Below are positions 22,980-33,922 of a stretch of 64,000 bases of DNA, one piece after another; positions within the stretch are counted from its first letter, which is position 1, and each line of letters opens with the position of its first letter. The translations under genes and the position numbers were made by a program. Origin of the DNA: Sorghum bicolor (taxonomy: Eukaryota; Streptophyta; Magnoliopsida; Poales; Poaceae); NCBI RefSeq assembly GCF_000003195.3, contig NC_012871.2, positions 16,177,230-16,241,229 of the forward strand, written 5' to 3'. The notes under the pieces are model-generated. The model was not told the DNA's origin and searched no databases. It worked only from the letters and a program-made list of their open reading frames with translations.

Positions 22980-23339
22980 TATAAAAAAAAACTTAAAACA
23001 TTCAGCATAGAAGAGGCTTTGATCCGATGACCTTCAATTCCCTCTTCGTTTAAACTAACCGAGCTACCAATCAGACCACCCTTTTGTATTGTTTGTTTTA
23101 GCATTTTGATTTGTTTTGGTCTTCGAAGTCTAGATGCAGGGGGAACCAGGCGTTGAGAGGATATGAACCTGTGACCTCTTCTTTCTAATTCTAATCTAGA
23201 TCAGGCTTAGATCGACTTGACCACTCTGAGTACTGTTCGCCAATGATTGGATGAGTATTCTGACTTTTTTTTCTTTACGGGTGCTCAGTTAAGGGAAAAG
23301 GAGAAAACTACACTGCTTCCAACTTAATTATGAGGTTAA
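22980..23339 (-). other. Two degenerate tRNA-like segments (SINE or tRNA relics)
   Basis: On the minus strand 23012-23090 contains GGTAGCTCGGTTAG (A-box-like) and a diverged B-box-like GGTCATCGGATC; 23140-23245 contains a diverged equivalent, reading GAACCTGTGACC on the plus strand. Neither folds convincingly by eye into a working tRNA. Confidence 0.3.
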
Positions 23340-24869
23340 TCTATCCCTACTACTAAATTGTAAAAATTTGTCCTAAATTTTTTCTGCCGTCTGTAACCGA
23401 ATCGGCCTCGGCGTCCGTATGAATCGATCGTTGGCTTCCAACGCTGCCAGAGAGAAAAAACAGAATAAAAGTTTTTCTAAGGTTCCCAATACAAAATCTC
23501 TTTTATACATTAAGACATTGAGAATAAAGAAATTATAGGGGCTTAGATGCAAAGTGTTTATTCTATTAGTTTATTTTTCTTTTATTATTTAAACCGATTG
23601 ATAAATACATAGTAATTCATAGAAAAATCTAAAAATTACAAAACAAATTTTGTTCAACTCCACATATGTAGATCCATGCAGTAAACAAAAAATATCACAA
23701 ATTTTATTATATTTTCTTTGCTGGAGATGCTTGCCTATGCTTTTAGTATAAAATTGATAGAATAGCAAAGCTGTTGTAGACCTCTTTTTTCTAAAAGGTT
23801 TTCTATTTTATAAAATGACTAAATAATAAAATTTGGCTACTAATTTTAGCCAAGCATTCAAAATCTATTTCAAATTATGAGTTACTATAAATTATTTAAC
23901 TCTCTCCCAATGTCCCAATCACATCCGTACTTGCCATTAGTATCTATAGCACATTCAAAATATAATATAAGTAAAAATCTCTCTATTGTTAAGGTTACAT
24001 GCGTTATTTGAGTTATCCCATAAACTATCCTACAATTTTTAGAATATGTCTTATTTCCAATGACCCAAGGAGTATATCTATACTTCTAATTCTAATACTA
24101 AAGAGGCAAAATTTCAATCAAAATTTTCGTCTGATCAAAATTTTCGTCTGATCAAAATTTTCCAATTTACTTAATATACAATTATGAAAATTTCAGTCCA
24201 CCATATCTTTATATGTTTACCAGTTAGATTAATTAAACGATGCTCCTCTCGTTCGCATCTGATTTCCTATTATTTTTAGTTTATTTTCTGTTTATGGCAC
24301 GAGGACTTCTGGTCTAATTAGGTCAGGGAAAAAAAAGGAAAGTTATGAATTTAATCTAACTCGGAAGCCTAACACGAATTTAAACCAATTTTAGAACGAA
24401 AAAAGTGAATAATTGGGCTAGACCAAAGTTTTGCCTTTTTATTATAGAAAGGAACTACAGATTAGGACTTCGATTTTTCTTTTGCCTCCAATTGACATCT
24501 AACCAAATAAAGAAAGCGCAACAAAATAAAGAATGTAATTCTTATCATTTTCTATTTGACTATTAAGAGTTCTATTTAGAATACTTAGGATGTGAGGAAT
24601 CTATTTATATTAGGATTTCTACTCCATATTGGTTTAGACGCAAGTTATTTTAACTCATATGAGCACGAGTTATATACATAAGTCCAGATAAAAGAAACTC
24701 TTCATCGTTTGGTAGTTAGAGGAAGACAGAAAAATAGATGGACAAAAGAAAGACGTTAAAATTTTACCTCTTTATTATTAGGTAGATACATATAATTAGG
24801 TAACAGAGATATAAATATAGATTTGATAGTTTTTTTTCTCCTTTTGCAACGCATGGGCATTTTTGCTAG
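23340..24869 (+). mobile_element. Helitron 2, non-autonomous (1530 bp)
   Basis: It begins TCTATCCCTACTACTAAATTG directly after an A and ends hairpin CCTTTTGCAACGCATGGG then CATTTTTGCTAG directly before a T: the canonical 5'-TC, CTAG-3' element inserted between A and T. Ends and several interior words (AAAATTTCTGCCG-like, GTAATTCATAGAAAAATCTA) match Helitron 1, so both belong to one family. There is no helicase gene. Confidence 0.8.
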
Positions 24870-25159
24870 TTATATATATATACGTCAAGCTGGTTAGTCA
24901 ATAGAGAAGATTTTCCTAAAAAAAAAGAAGAAAACGAAAAAAGAAAAAAAAACGCACAAGGGAAACGCACACAGACCCAGCCACGAGGCCTGAGCAGCCA
25001 TGGGCCAATCGGCAAGCCCATCCGTGTCCGTGAGTAATGAGCGTATCAGCTTGACCCGCCGAGAAAATAAAAAATAAAATAAAAAGCAACATATATGTTT
25101 ATTACTAATTATAATTCTAATTATAATTCTAATCTAATCTAATTAGAGAGGCTTCGCAA
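24870..25159. other. CACTA-1 interior, AT-rich, nothing recognised
   Basis: A TATATATATA run directly after Helitron 2, an A-rich stretch near 24925 and a short GC-richer patch at 24960-25060. No gene seen. Confidence 0.35.
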
Positions 25160-25700
25160 CTAGACCTGAATGAGTCTACAAATTTTTGTTGTTAAAGGCA
25201 TTTCTATTTGAAATTGTTTACTATACCTAGATTCTATTTGAAGTTTTTATATTTTGAAATTCAAATTTTGAATTATTCAACAAGTCGGATGTAAAAATGG
25301 CCTAAAGAAAAGTTATAGATCTTAATTAAGTCTACAACTTTGTTATTCATAAATTTTTCATTAAAAAAACTTAGTATCCTAAAATTCCGTTCGAAGTTCT
25401 AATATTTTGGAATTCAAATTTCAAATTTTTCAAACAAAGTAAGATGGATAAATGACCAAAATAAAAGTTGTATATATTAATGTGTTTTACAACTTTGTTG
25501 TTGACAATGTTTTCATTTGAAATCATTTACTAGCCCAAAATTCTATTCAACGTTCTTAAATTTTTAAATTCAAATTTCAAATTGTTTAAACATATTTTGA
25601 TTGAGAAATGGCTAAAACAAAAGTTATAGACCTCAATGAGATCTAAAACTTTGTTGCTGATGATTTTTTGGGTTGAAATTGTTTGTTATTCCGAAATTGT
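25160..25700. repeat. Degenerate ~150-170-bp tandem array in CACTA-1
   Basis: At least three to four units repeat the order: AAAAGTTATAGATCT-like word, CTACAACTTTGTTGTTGA, TTCATTTGAAAT, CCAAAATTCTATTCGAAGTTCT and AAATTCAAATTTCAAATT. Units start near 25170, 25305, 25465 and 25620. This texture is common in large grass CACTA elements. Confidence 0.65.
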
Positions 25701-26700
25701 TTGCTATGACAAAATAGATACATCTCACACTTAGTTATGTGATTAAGTGAGACTTGGTTATACTTGTAAAAGATTATAGCCCTACTTTGTTATAATTGCT
25801 TGAAAATTTTATAGAATGCTTATAGACCCGAAATATGTTGTTGTGTAAATTTGATGATTTTTCTGACCAAATTTAATTATTGTTGTAATTATTTGTTGAA
25901 TTACCATAGAATAAATGTAATAATATCTAAAATTGGTTAGAAAAACCTACAAACTTGCATGACAACATGATTTTTGTGTATAATCATTCCATAAAAAATT
26001 CAACTGATTTTAACAAGGTAGTAGTGCACATTATTCATAAATGCACAAATCTGTCACATAGTTATAAGTAACCATGTGAGAGATGTATGAATTTATGAAC
26101 ATGTACAACCCTCCTTTATTAAAATGGTTTTAAATTTTTATGGTGAGCTTATACACCCATAATATATGCACATACCAATTTTTAGGATTTTCGGACCATT
26201 TTATGATATTATTAAATTTTTCCATCGAAACCACTAAAATACAAGTTCGAATAATCTCTAATGAAACACTTTATTTTCCATCAAAATTCAGGATGTGAGG
26301 TAAAATAGAAAACTTCTTCATATATTTATTTTTTGTCTAATTTTTGGATATTCGTTGGCATCACATGTAGTTCATGTTGGATTATTTTGAAGACCGCATA
26401 AAACAATCACTTAAACCTTAGAAAATAGCAAATCGCTTAAAAAATTCTTGACGTATATGAAACTGTTTAGTTAGTATAATTCATGTTAAAATTATATTGG
26501 GGCCCATACAGATCTTGTAAACCACAACTATTATAATTTACATATTAGATTTAAATGTGTTTTGCCCATAATAATAAAAGGAAAAAGAAAAAATTACGCA
26601 TGCTGGGCCTAAAATAGTGCTCGCATTTAGCCCAAAAGAAGCATCTGGTCCCAATATCACTAGACCCAAAAACTATTGACCTCGTGCACAACCATCCGAT
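25701..26700. other. CACTA-1 interior, AT-rich, no gene recognised
   Basis: Long AT-rich sequence with no coding frame over 90 codons of convincing composition and no element ends. Confidence 0.4.
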
Positions 26701-26734
26701 GAGCTGAACGATGTAGATTAATCTTGAAGTGGAT

Positions 26735-27200
26735 AAATATCCGGCGTCGGCTTGAGAAACCCTTAGTCTTGTTCGCTCTCTACCTCTCTCTGGGTCCCTC
26801 CTTGTCACCCCCAGATCCGCCACCACGGTCTAACTCCAGCATTGCGTCCCTTCCAAATCCACGTTCGGTGTGGCTATTAGTCGTGGCCGGAGCTAATGGA
26901 GACGGCGGCGTCTAGAAGTGTTGGATCCAGCGGACGAGTGGCCAATCCTGGTGGCAGCGGGGCAGATCCACTAGATCCACGGTGGATCCGGCTTGCGGGG
27001 GATGGTGAGTTCCTCATCTCTTCTCTCCTTCCTCTCCTCTATGCCCACCCTCGCTCACTCATTTTCGACACTAGTAGAGGCGATGGATCTCCTTCGGGCT
27101 TGAGGCGTGGGTCTCCGAGGATGGATGGCTATTGGTCATGGTCGATGCAAAGTTGCTGGGCAACCGTTACACAAGGAAGCATGGCATGATTCGCTAGCTG
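26735..27200 (+). pseudogene. Possible captured gene 5' fragment (unknown)
   Basis: GC content rises sharply. A C-rich leader-like stretch precedes an ATG at 26896 opening METAASRSVGSSGRVANPGG, and the frame runs into a donor-like GGGGATG/GTGAGTTC near 27001-27010 followed by a pyrimidine-rich, intron-like stretch. The shape (5' UTR, short first exon, intron) suggests a captured gene start, but I recognise no protein family. It could equally be chance in GC-rich sequence. Confidence 0.3.
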
Positions 27201-28559
27201 ACCGTAGTGCGAGGAGGCGAAGCGTGGCCCACTGAGCATGGCTCACCGGCCAAGCGCGGAGTGAGACCGCAGCTCGGTGTCGCCATCCGGTAGGTGTCCG
27301 TGCAATCTGGACTGGACGAGGACGATCCCATCTGCCAGGTATCCCACCCATCCACTCCCCTTCCCCTTCCCTATGCGTTCGTGATATATGGTCGTCAGTG
27401 TCAGCAAGTTAATATCTCCGTTGATTTGTTTGAAAACAGATAGCAGTAGAGAGAGGAGAATATATATCATGTACTCTGACAGATCTAGCCCTGCTTGCTA
27501 GCCGCAGGTTGTGTGTGTACACATGGCCAGCAAAATGCAGTAGTGATTGTTTCAATCTATCAGATTAATTTCTGATGAATTTACTTGTATTTTCATGTTT
27601 GATTCTGTTCAGACATTCTGACATTGGGGGGTAAGAAGCAAGCTTCAGGCTCAAATGTACTCGGTATAAAATAATCCTTCCTTCATTGTGTATGCTCTAT
27701 ATGTTGGCTCTTTATTTCTAGTATATGTGCTAGTCCAAATCTCTGATTCAATTGATGGCTATACCATCAGTGATCTGGAGGTCACTCAGCAATGGAAATA
27801 TTCTAAATCGGTTACTGCTTGTTGCTTATAAGTTACAAATTTTTATTGTATTCATTCATCCACACATTCATGCTTCTCGACCATTGAGACAATGAAATTG
27901 GCATATAGTATAAAAATTAGTAAGACATGTATTCGTCCTTTTCCACTTATGTTGCCCATGGGTAATTAGAGTGTTTATCCTTTTATACCGATGTTGTGTA
28001 TGTGGCGGCTGGTACTGGGACATGGGCGCTGGCATGGTGTATGTGGCGCTGCTGGTTTGTACATGGAAAGAATTTCTGGCGTTGGTTGCTGGTGTAGGCT
28101 GGTGGTTGGAACTTTTGGCTGCATGCTGGTGGATGAAAATTTCGTCTGTTGGCTGGCTGGTAGAAAAGAATTTTTGTATGCCAAAAGAATTTTTGGCACT
28201 GCCGGCTAGCTTCAAATTGTTTGGTGTAGGAGCTAGATGCTGAAACTTGTTTAGTTGGCTGGATTATTTTGTACTCATGTTTTTTGTGGTCCATTTGTAT
28301 TGAAACATGGCTGAATCAGTGCTTCTGTATTGGCTGGAATGTTTTTAATATAAAATATTATGTTATATATACTGACCCACAATATGGGCCTCGATCGTAT
28401 TGTTGGGAGCTGTTCCGAAAACCTTTGGTCCAATTAGGCTAATTGTAAATGAGCATGATAATGAAAAAGGGCCCATGTTATATGGGCCAATGTTAATTGC
28501 CATGTCATTTGTTATGTCATATGTGTCATGTCATTGTACATGTAGTGCTATTTTGTTCA
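27201..28559. other. CACTA-1 interior, no gene recognised
   Basis: 27.97-28.23 kb is enriched in CTGGTG/GGCTGG words, which opens several frames on both strands at once; I treat those as low-complexity artefacts. The rest shows no recognisable content. Confidence 0.35.
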
Positions 28560-28772
28560 ATATATTGTGACGAGTTTAGTTCGTCATTGTATCAATGACT
28601 GAAGAATTATTATCACTGTATCAATGACAAAGTCATATGGTGGTCATAGAAGCTGGCTAGTGACCCACCTTCTGTGACGACAGTAAGTTTGTCATTGTAA
28701 ACAGATTGTGACAGGAAACAAGCTCTGATCGTCATATTCTGATTGTCATAGAAGCCCAGGTTTCTTGTAGTG
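28560..28772. repeat. CACTA-1 right subterminal region and terminal inverted repeat
   Basis: Repeated GTCAT/ATGAC words (TGTGACGA, GTCATTGTA, TGTCATAGAAGCC) mirror the left end, finishing with TTTCTTGTAGTG. Confidence 0.65.
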
Positions 28773-31147
28773 GGCTTCTGGAGTATTCTAGATGATAGAA
28801 AATTGCGCGGCACGTTAATATCTCTATATAAACCCGACGTGTGGGCCTTTCTTCCGTATTTCCTGATAACCCCTGCAGAAATAGACAAATACCAAAACTC
28901 GTAGAATTATGTCAGATAAAACCCTAAGTCTTGTTGTTGGTTGTATATGGATTCTTTTCCATGATTAGTTGACGGTTAAATGTGAGCATTAAGGACCGTC
29001 AATAGCAGGACTCCTGACCGGGCAGTAAATCCCGATTTCTCCGGGATTTCGAGTTTAGGACGTAATCGACTTCCCCAATAAGACCCCTGGCACTTGCCGT
29101 GACCCCTATTTCCATCTTTCCATCCCCGAAAGCCGCTCTGGAGCCGCTGTTGGATCTCGCCGCAAGTAGAGGTAGAGCCGCCGCCTTGGTCCTCGCTCTG
29201 AGGTGCTCAAAGGTCGTCAAAAACCGTATGCCGAGCTTCGCATTGATCCTACGAAGACGCTGAGCCCTTTGCTTTGCTCCCTATCGGTTTTTTGTGGAGC
29301 CCAAACCGCTGCCGAAGTTGGGACGGAAAACCCGAGCCGCCGTAGCGAGCACTGCCCCGCCCCCACGTCATATCCGCCCTTGTTCTCGGCCCAGGTGAGT
29401 TCGCGTTTGTCTCCTCTTTCTTTTGGTGTTTTCCCTATTGAAAATCATTCACTAAATCGTCGGATTTGATAACTCCGGTGAACTCCTCAACGCCGGCCAT
29501 GGAGGACCACCGGCCGGAGTTACTGTATCGGCACCGAATCCTCCCCAATCTTTCCCGTCCATCAGATCCCAAATCAACGGCCATGATTAAAACATACCCT
29601 TTCATTCACGTTTTTTTCTAAAGAGCCCCTAGACTTTTTAAATATAAAACACGCAGTCCGAAACGTCTTCCAGGAAATACGCTTTCTCTTTCTAAAAACG
29701 TAAAAGCTCTAGGGTTAAATCAAAATACATTTTCAATAATTACAATTTTGCCACTGAAACTGTTTTGCTCATAAAATATTCATTTTAGCTCCAATTTGAC
29801 CCATTCAAATTGCGTTAGGTTCGTTTTCTTGAGTTCTACATGTTAGTAATATTGTTCGCTCAGTTTGAAACTTTTTAATTTTGTGATCCTATTTAATTAA
29901 TTACTTTTCTACATAAAATCTTAGAAAATTCATAACTTCTTCGTTTTAACTCCGATTTTCGTGATCTTTACGTCTATGAAATCGTAGATGCGTAGAATCG
30001 TTTTATAAACTTTTCATACTGTTTTTATATGATTGATGTACTATTCTAATTGTAGCCTTATTTGCTTCTTGTATGTTTGTCTCCGGATGATTGTGTGTGG
30101 TTGATCGATGATCGAGTTTAGACGGAGAGCAGTTTTTGCTGATCAAGATCAGAGCTTGGACAACTAGTAAGATCAGTAGGATCAACAAGAGCATTTGGCT
30201 TAAGGCAAGTATAACATTTGGATTTTATTCTGTGACCATGATCCTGTGACTAGATTAATGTTAAGTAATAAATGATAAAAATGACTTTTTAGCAACTTGA
30301 TGATTTGTCTGTACGTGATCACCCGGGACAACAGTGCAACCATGAGGGCTATAATGGCTCTGGCTTTAGCTCAGTATGAAGACCTTTTCTAGCTTGTTAG
30401 AGGTTACCCGAAAGGACGCTAGAGGGCCCTAACCGACACGGGTATAGTGCGAGCCCCTGTCCCTATGTGTTTAGGTTGCGCGTCATTGTGCCATTCGGAA
30501 TGGGGGTATCTATATCTACTCGCCCGGGAAACCTTACGGCCCTAACATGTTAGACGAACTTTTGAAAGGCTTCATAGTGATCCCTGCCGACCTTCCTTGG
30601 TAGTGGGTTAAGAGGCTGATCACCTCGGGCGAAAGGGTAAACCATGACTCATGGGTAAAGATGTACAACCTCTGCAGATTGTTAAAACTAGTATACTAGC
30701 CGAGCTCACGGTCAGGAGCGGCCTTGGGGACATCTACATTAAGGGTGATGATTCTTGTGTGTTAAATATGCTCATTGTTTACTGTTTAATGCTCTACATT
30801 ATTTATGTCATATTGATCATGAGATTGTGAGATCTATACAATCTAGTTGCTATACTTGTGGACTTCGACATGGACTCACTCTTGCTATTTTCCCTAAACC
30901 TCATGAGAAGTTTAGGCTTGTGATCAACCAGTCAGTTGGAACCTATAGAGAGAAGTTAATACCCGAAGTTGGAGTTGTCTATCCGCTGTTTGCTAGTAAA
31001 GGTTATCTCTTTTATACTAAGTACGTTATATGTTTATGCATTGCCTTTTGATATTACACCTTATTTGTAGCTATATGTGAGATTTGACTTCTAAGACTCA
31101 CATATGGTGTATATCTGGTTTTGTCTTTAAAATCGGGTATTACAAAG

Positions 31148-31159
31148 TGGTATCAGAGC
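31148..31159 (+). other. Primer-binding site of element A
   Basis: TGGTATCAGAGC three bases after the LTR end TATTACA; a perfect match to the usual initiator tRNA-Met complement. Confidence 0.88.
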
Positions 31160-33641
31160 AATGCTGGCTGTAGGATGAAAGCCTAGTTAGAAATTCATCG
31201 TCGTAAGGTTTTAAAATTGTCCTGAAATCCTTGCTCTATAATTCTTGGTATTTTCATCCATACTATAACTCTTCCCTTGCTATTTGTCTCCACCTTGTTG
31301 CTTTTTTTTTAAAAAAAGTCCTTATTCTCATCTTCACTCCTTGTTTTGGTATGCTTTTAGAACCTTCCCTTATCATCTTCTTATGTCTTTAAAGAGGAGT
31401 TTTAGTATCTTTACCCTTACTATGAAGAGAACGATAGTATCGCAAGTTGAGTGAAGTGTGAACCTTCAATGCTTAATTGGTTTGTTATTATGTTTATGCT
31501 TGATTTAGATCTTTGTAATGTGTGTAATAATTTTGTGGGATTTCTCCACGATATCATTTAGTTTATAGGCCTAAGGCATAAGGAGTAATGACATAAGTAG
31601 TTGGGTTTGGTTATATCCTGTTTCTATCCCTTGTTGAGTTTTGGAGTCTGCAATAATCATGTTGTATCTCAAGTTCTGGTCGTGCAAAGTTTGTCAACTT
31701 TTTTCTGGGAACAACTAGACTCCAAGATCTTTCTCTGACCGCAAGAATCACCCTCATAACTGTTATGGTTTGTAAGTTACAAAAATCATAAGATGATACA
31801 GTTGTGTTGTCAAGAGATCTGGACCAGTTTTGATTACTTACTGTTTCAGACAAATATAACTATAGAATTTGGAAAAGTGTTCTATAGAAAAGTCTTAGAC
31901 AATTTTCTAAGCTTTCCAACAGTATGAGCTGGAACGCATTTGGATAAGTAGAACCTGAGATATGACATTTACACTTGGATGTTTCTATTCTGTTTCAAGA
32001 TCTGGACAGATCTGGCATTTTCTATTTTCAGCCCAGTTAAAGATAGAATCTGGGAAAACGTGGTATACGAAAGTTGTAGAGGATTTCCCAAGCGTTTTAA
32101 AAATGTAAGGATCATCTCCAGAGGAGTTAAGGAGCTCAAGATATAACTTCTGGGAGTTACTGCACCTTTGCTGAGACATTGTTAGGAGGGATATTATATT
32201 TGGCTGTTTTACCTAAGCTTAAAGACAGAATCTAAGAATGGCTTATACATGAAAGTTGTAGAGATTTTCATAAGCTTTCTAACGGTATAAGCTACAACTC
32301 TATTGGATTCACAGAGTAAGAGTTATGTCTATTTTACTACGCTGGTGTTTTTCATATCACGAGAAAATTTCAGGATACCTGTTTGTTCTCTTGCACATAA
32401 GTTCTTTGGAATGTCAGAAGTTCTCAATGTTAGTTAACTTGTGTGGAAAAACATGCAAGCTACCTTTCTTGTGTCCCCTAGTTGACCCTTTTAAGGGGGG
32501 TAGCCTAATTAAAGGAGTTACAATGTGAAGGATTGGCTAATGTTGGATCATATGTGAGGATAACAAGTGTTCGGTAAATTTGGTTTTGTTTCAAGATATC
32601 ATCCCATTTAGAGAATATTAACAGAGATATATGTCATTGCTAATACACATGGATTTGGAGTTATGAGGATCAGATGACACCAAAGTCTACAAAGCTATAT
32701 GTACAAAGTGAGAGTAGAGCAACTTAACCGTGATAAAGGTACCAATAACTGGAACTTAGTGATGAAACTAACCTTGGATCAAGAGACTTGGTACTAGAGA
32801 ATTTTAAAGACTATATGATGTATAACGTCTAAGAAGGATAGGAGAGCTAGTCTCTAGTGTCCCCCAGTCAATCTCGTCTTAAGGGGGTAGTACCTTGATA
32901 TCACAGGATGATGCATTTTAAAAAAAACTATCTTGAAGTAATAATTGTCGTCTTGAGATATTCTATGGTTATTATCATTTATCCTTGCCGTGTTACCGAC
33001 GTTGGTCACTTGATGACAGGGAGTGTAGTGTCCCATGGATCAGGAGCCCAATATGACGCCTCTCATGGATATGTAGGAAGAGTATGATCATCTTGCCTTT
33101 GAAGAAAGATGTTATGAGTATGACAAAGCTGAGTGTTATCTAAATAATAATACAGAAGAGCAGGTTGACATGGAATCAAATCATAATTCACAACGACGGA
33201 AGCGTAAAAGGAAAACTTCACCGTAAACTTCATTGTGCTAAAGTCACTCGACATTCCTTTGGTTCTTGGCAATGGATTGTTATGTGCACACAAAGGAGTG
33301 ATCTATGCTACCCAGTGGAAAATTTTCTTAACCGCACCATCAGGGAAAAGAATTGAGTATCAAGGTGGTCCACTCCTACCTGAGGCCATGCTAAGTTACC
33401 ATGTCTTCGAGTTGTATAAGTAAAAAAAAGTTGGTAGTCAAGATGGACCTTGAACAATTATGAATAATATACATTTTATGGAAGTTTTGTTCACAAGTTG
33501 TGATCCCGAGACATGAGTGTTTGCTTTTGGAATACAAGTTGTGAAGTTGAAATAGTTATCAAGATCTTTTTCCTGTTTCTCTTTTAGAATCCGTACCTCT
33601 TCCAAATCTCGAGGACGAGATTCATTTTAAGGGGGTACATT
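31160..33641 (+). other. Non-coding interior of element A
   Basis: There is no gag, protease, RT or integrase motif in any frame; stops are frequent throughout. Three diverged units of ~160-180 bp occupy about 31.80-32.33 kb. The far end reads TCTCGAGGACGAGATTC then TTTTAAGGGGG (PPT, 33625-33635), as at the end of many gypsy elements, so the packaging and priming ends are kept while coding capacity is gone. Confidence 0.65.
31800..32330 (+). repeat. Diverged ~170-bp tandem repeat (three units)
   Basis: Units share GATCTGGACMAG, a tract like AAAGTTGTAGAGGATTTYC, AAGCTTTCYAACRGTATRAGCT and a closing GAGATATGACAT-like word, with about 160-180-bp spacing. Identity is moderate; an unequal-crossover origin is inferred. 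Confidence 0.5.
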
Positions 33642-33646
33642 TGTAA

Positions 33647-33919
33647 CAGGGGCGGTTCTAGAGTAGTAGCATGGGGGGACAGCTGTCCCCCCAAATTTTT
33701 TTTAAAAACATTTAATATGTATACTCTTTAATAATATATACATGTATAATACATTGTTATACATAATTGCTAGTCTACTCAGCTTATATAACAAGCTTAA
33801 CACTCTATATTCACAACTATTTTATCTCCGTTTAGTGATCTAATTATGTTATATTCATATCGATGAACTATATCATTTTTGTTCGTACCCCCATGATTAA
33901 AATCCTAGATCCGCCACTG
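33647..33919. mobile_element. hAT-type MITE, 273 bp
   Basis: Ends CAGGGGCGGTTCTAGAG and CTAGATCCGCCACTG are hAT-like terminal inverted repeats (CAGNGGCGG). The 8-bp TSD ATTTGTAA (33639-33646 and 33920-33927) is the hAT length. The insertion lies exactly over the interior/3' LTR junction of element A, duplicating the first bases of the LTR. No transposase. Confidence 0.9.
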
Positions 33920-33922
33920 ATT

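Larger units (their letters stand above)
16863..28772. mobile_element. CACTA-1: non-autonomous CACTA (En/Spm) transposon, 11.9 kb
   Basis: The left end CACTACAAGAAATCTAGG and right end CCCAGGTTTCTTGTAGTG are terminal inverted repeats; both are followed inward by TTCTATGACGAT/ATCGTCATA-type subterminal words repeated in ~18.13-18.29 and 28.56-28.77 kb. A 3-bp TSD GGC lies at 16860-16862 and 28773-28775. Solo LTR B2 has the uninterrupted target sequence CCCGTGGCTTCTGG, confirming an empty site. No transposase is recognisable, so it depends on a partner element. Its cargo includes an importin-alpha fragment, Helitrons and an AT-rich tandem array. Confidence 0.92.
15904..29004 (-). mobile_element. 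Solo LTR B1 (~1.19 kb), split by CACTA-1
   Basis: It begins TGTTGGGTATTTTAAACGC at 15904 and ends GGACCGTCAATA at 29004, flanked by TSD GCAGG (15899-15903 and 29005-29009). The expected terminal CA has decayed to TA; B2 and B3 keep CAACA. Without the CACTA insertion it is ~1188 bp with no interior, so it is a solo LTR. Minus orientation follows from B3, where a PPT precedes this LTR's TGTTGACGGTCC start on the minus strand. Confidence 0.88.
15430..31144 (+). repeat. 5' LTR of element A, split by solo LTR B1
   Basis: The two parts, 15430-15903 and 29010-31144, match the 3' LTR at 33923-36783 base for base over long stretches. The 3' LTR reads GCGGTGCAGGACTCCTGACC without interruption exactly where B1 is inserted here. 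It ends AATCGGGTATTACA at 31144. Confidence 0.88.

Noticed and set aside
23012..23090. Functional tRNA gene
   Set aside because: A- and B-box-like words are present but spacing and stem pairing are poor; kept only as a relic.
27971..28294. Five stacked ORFs on both strands
   Set aside because: Repeated CTGGTG/GGCTGG words generate them; none has a family signature.
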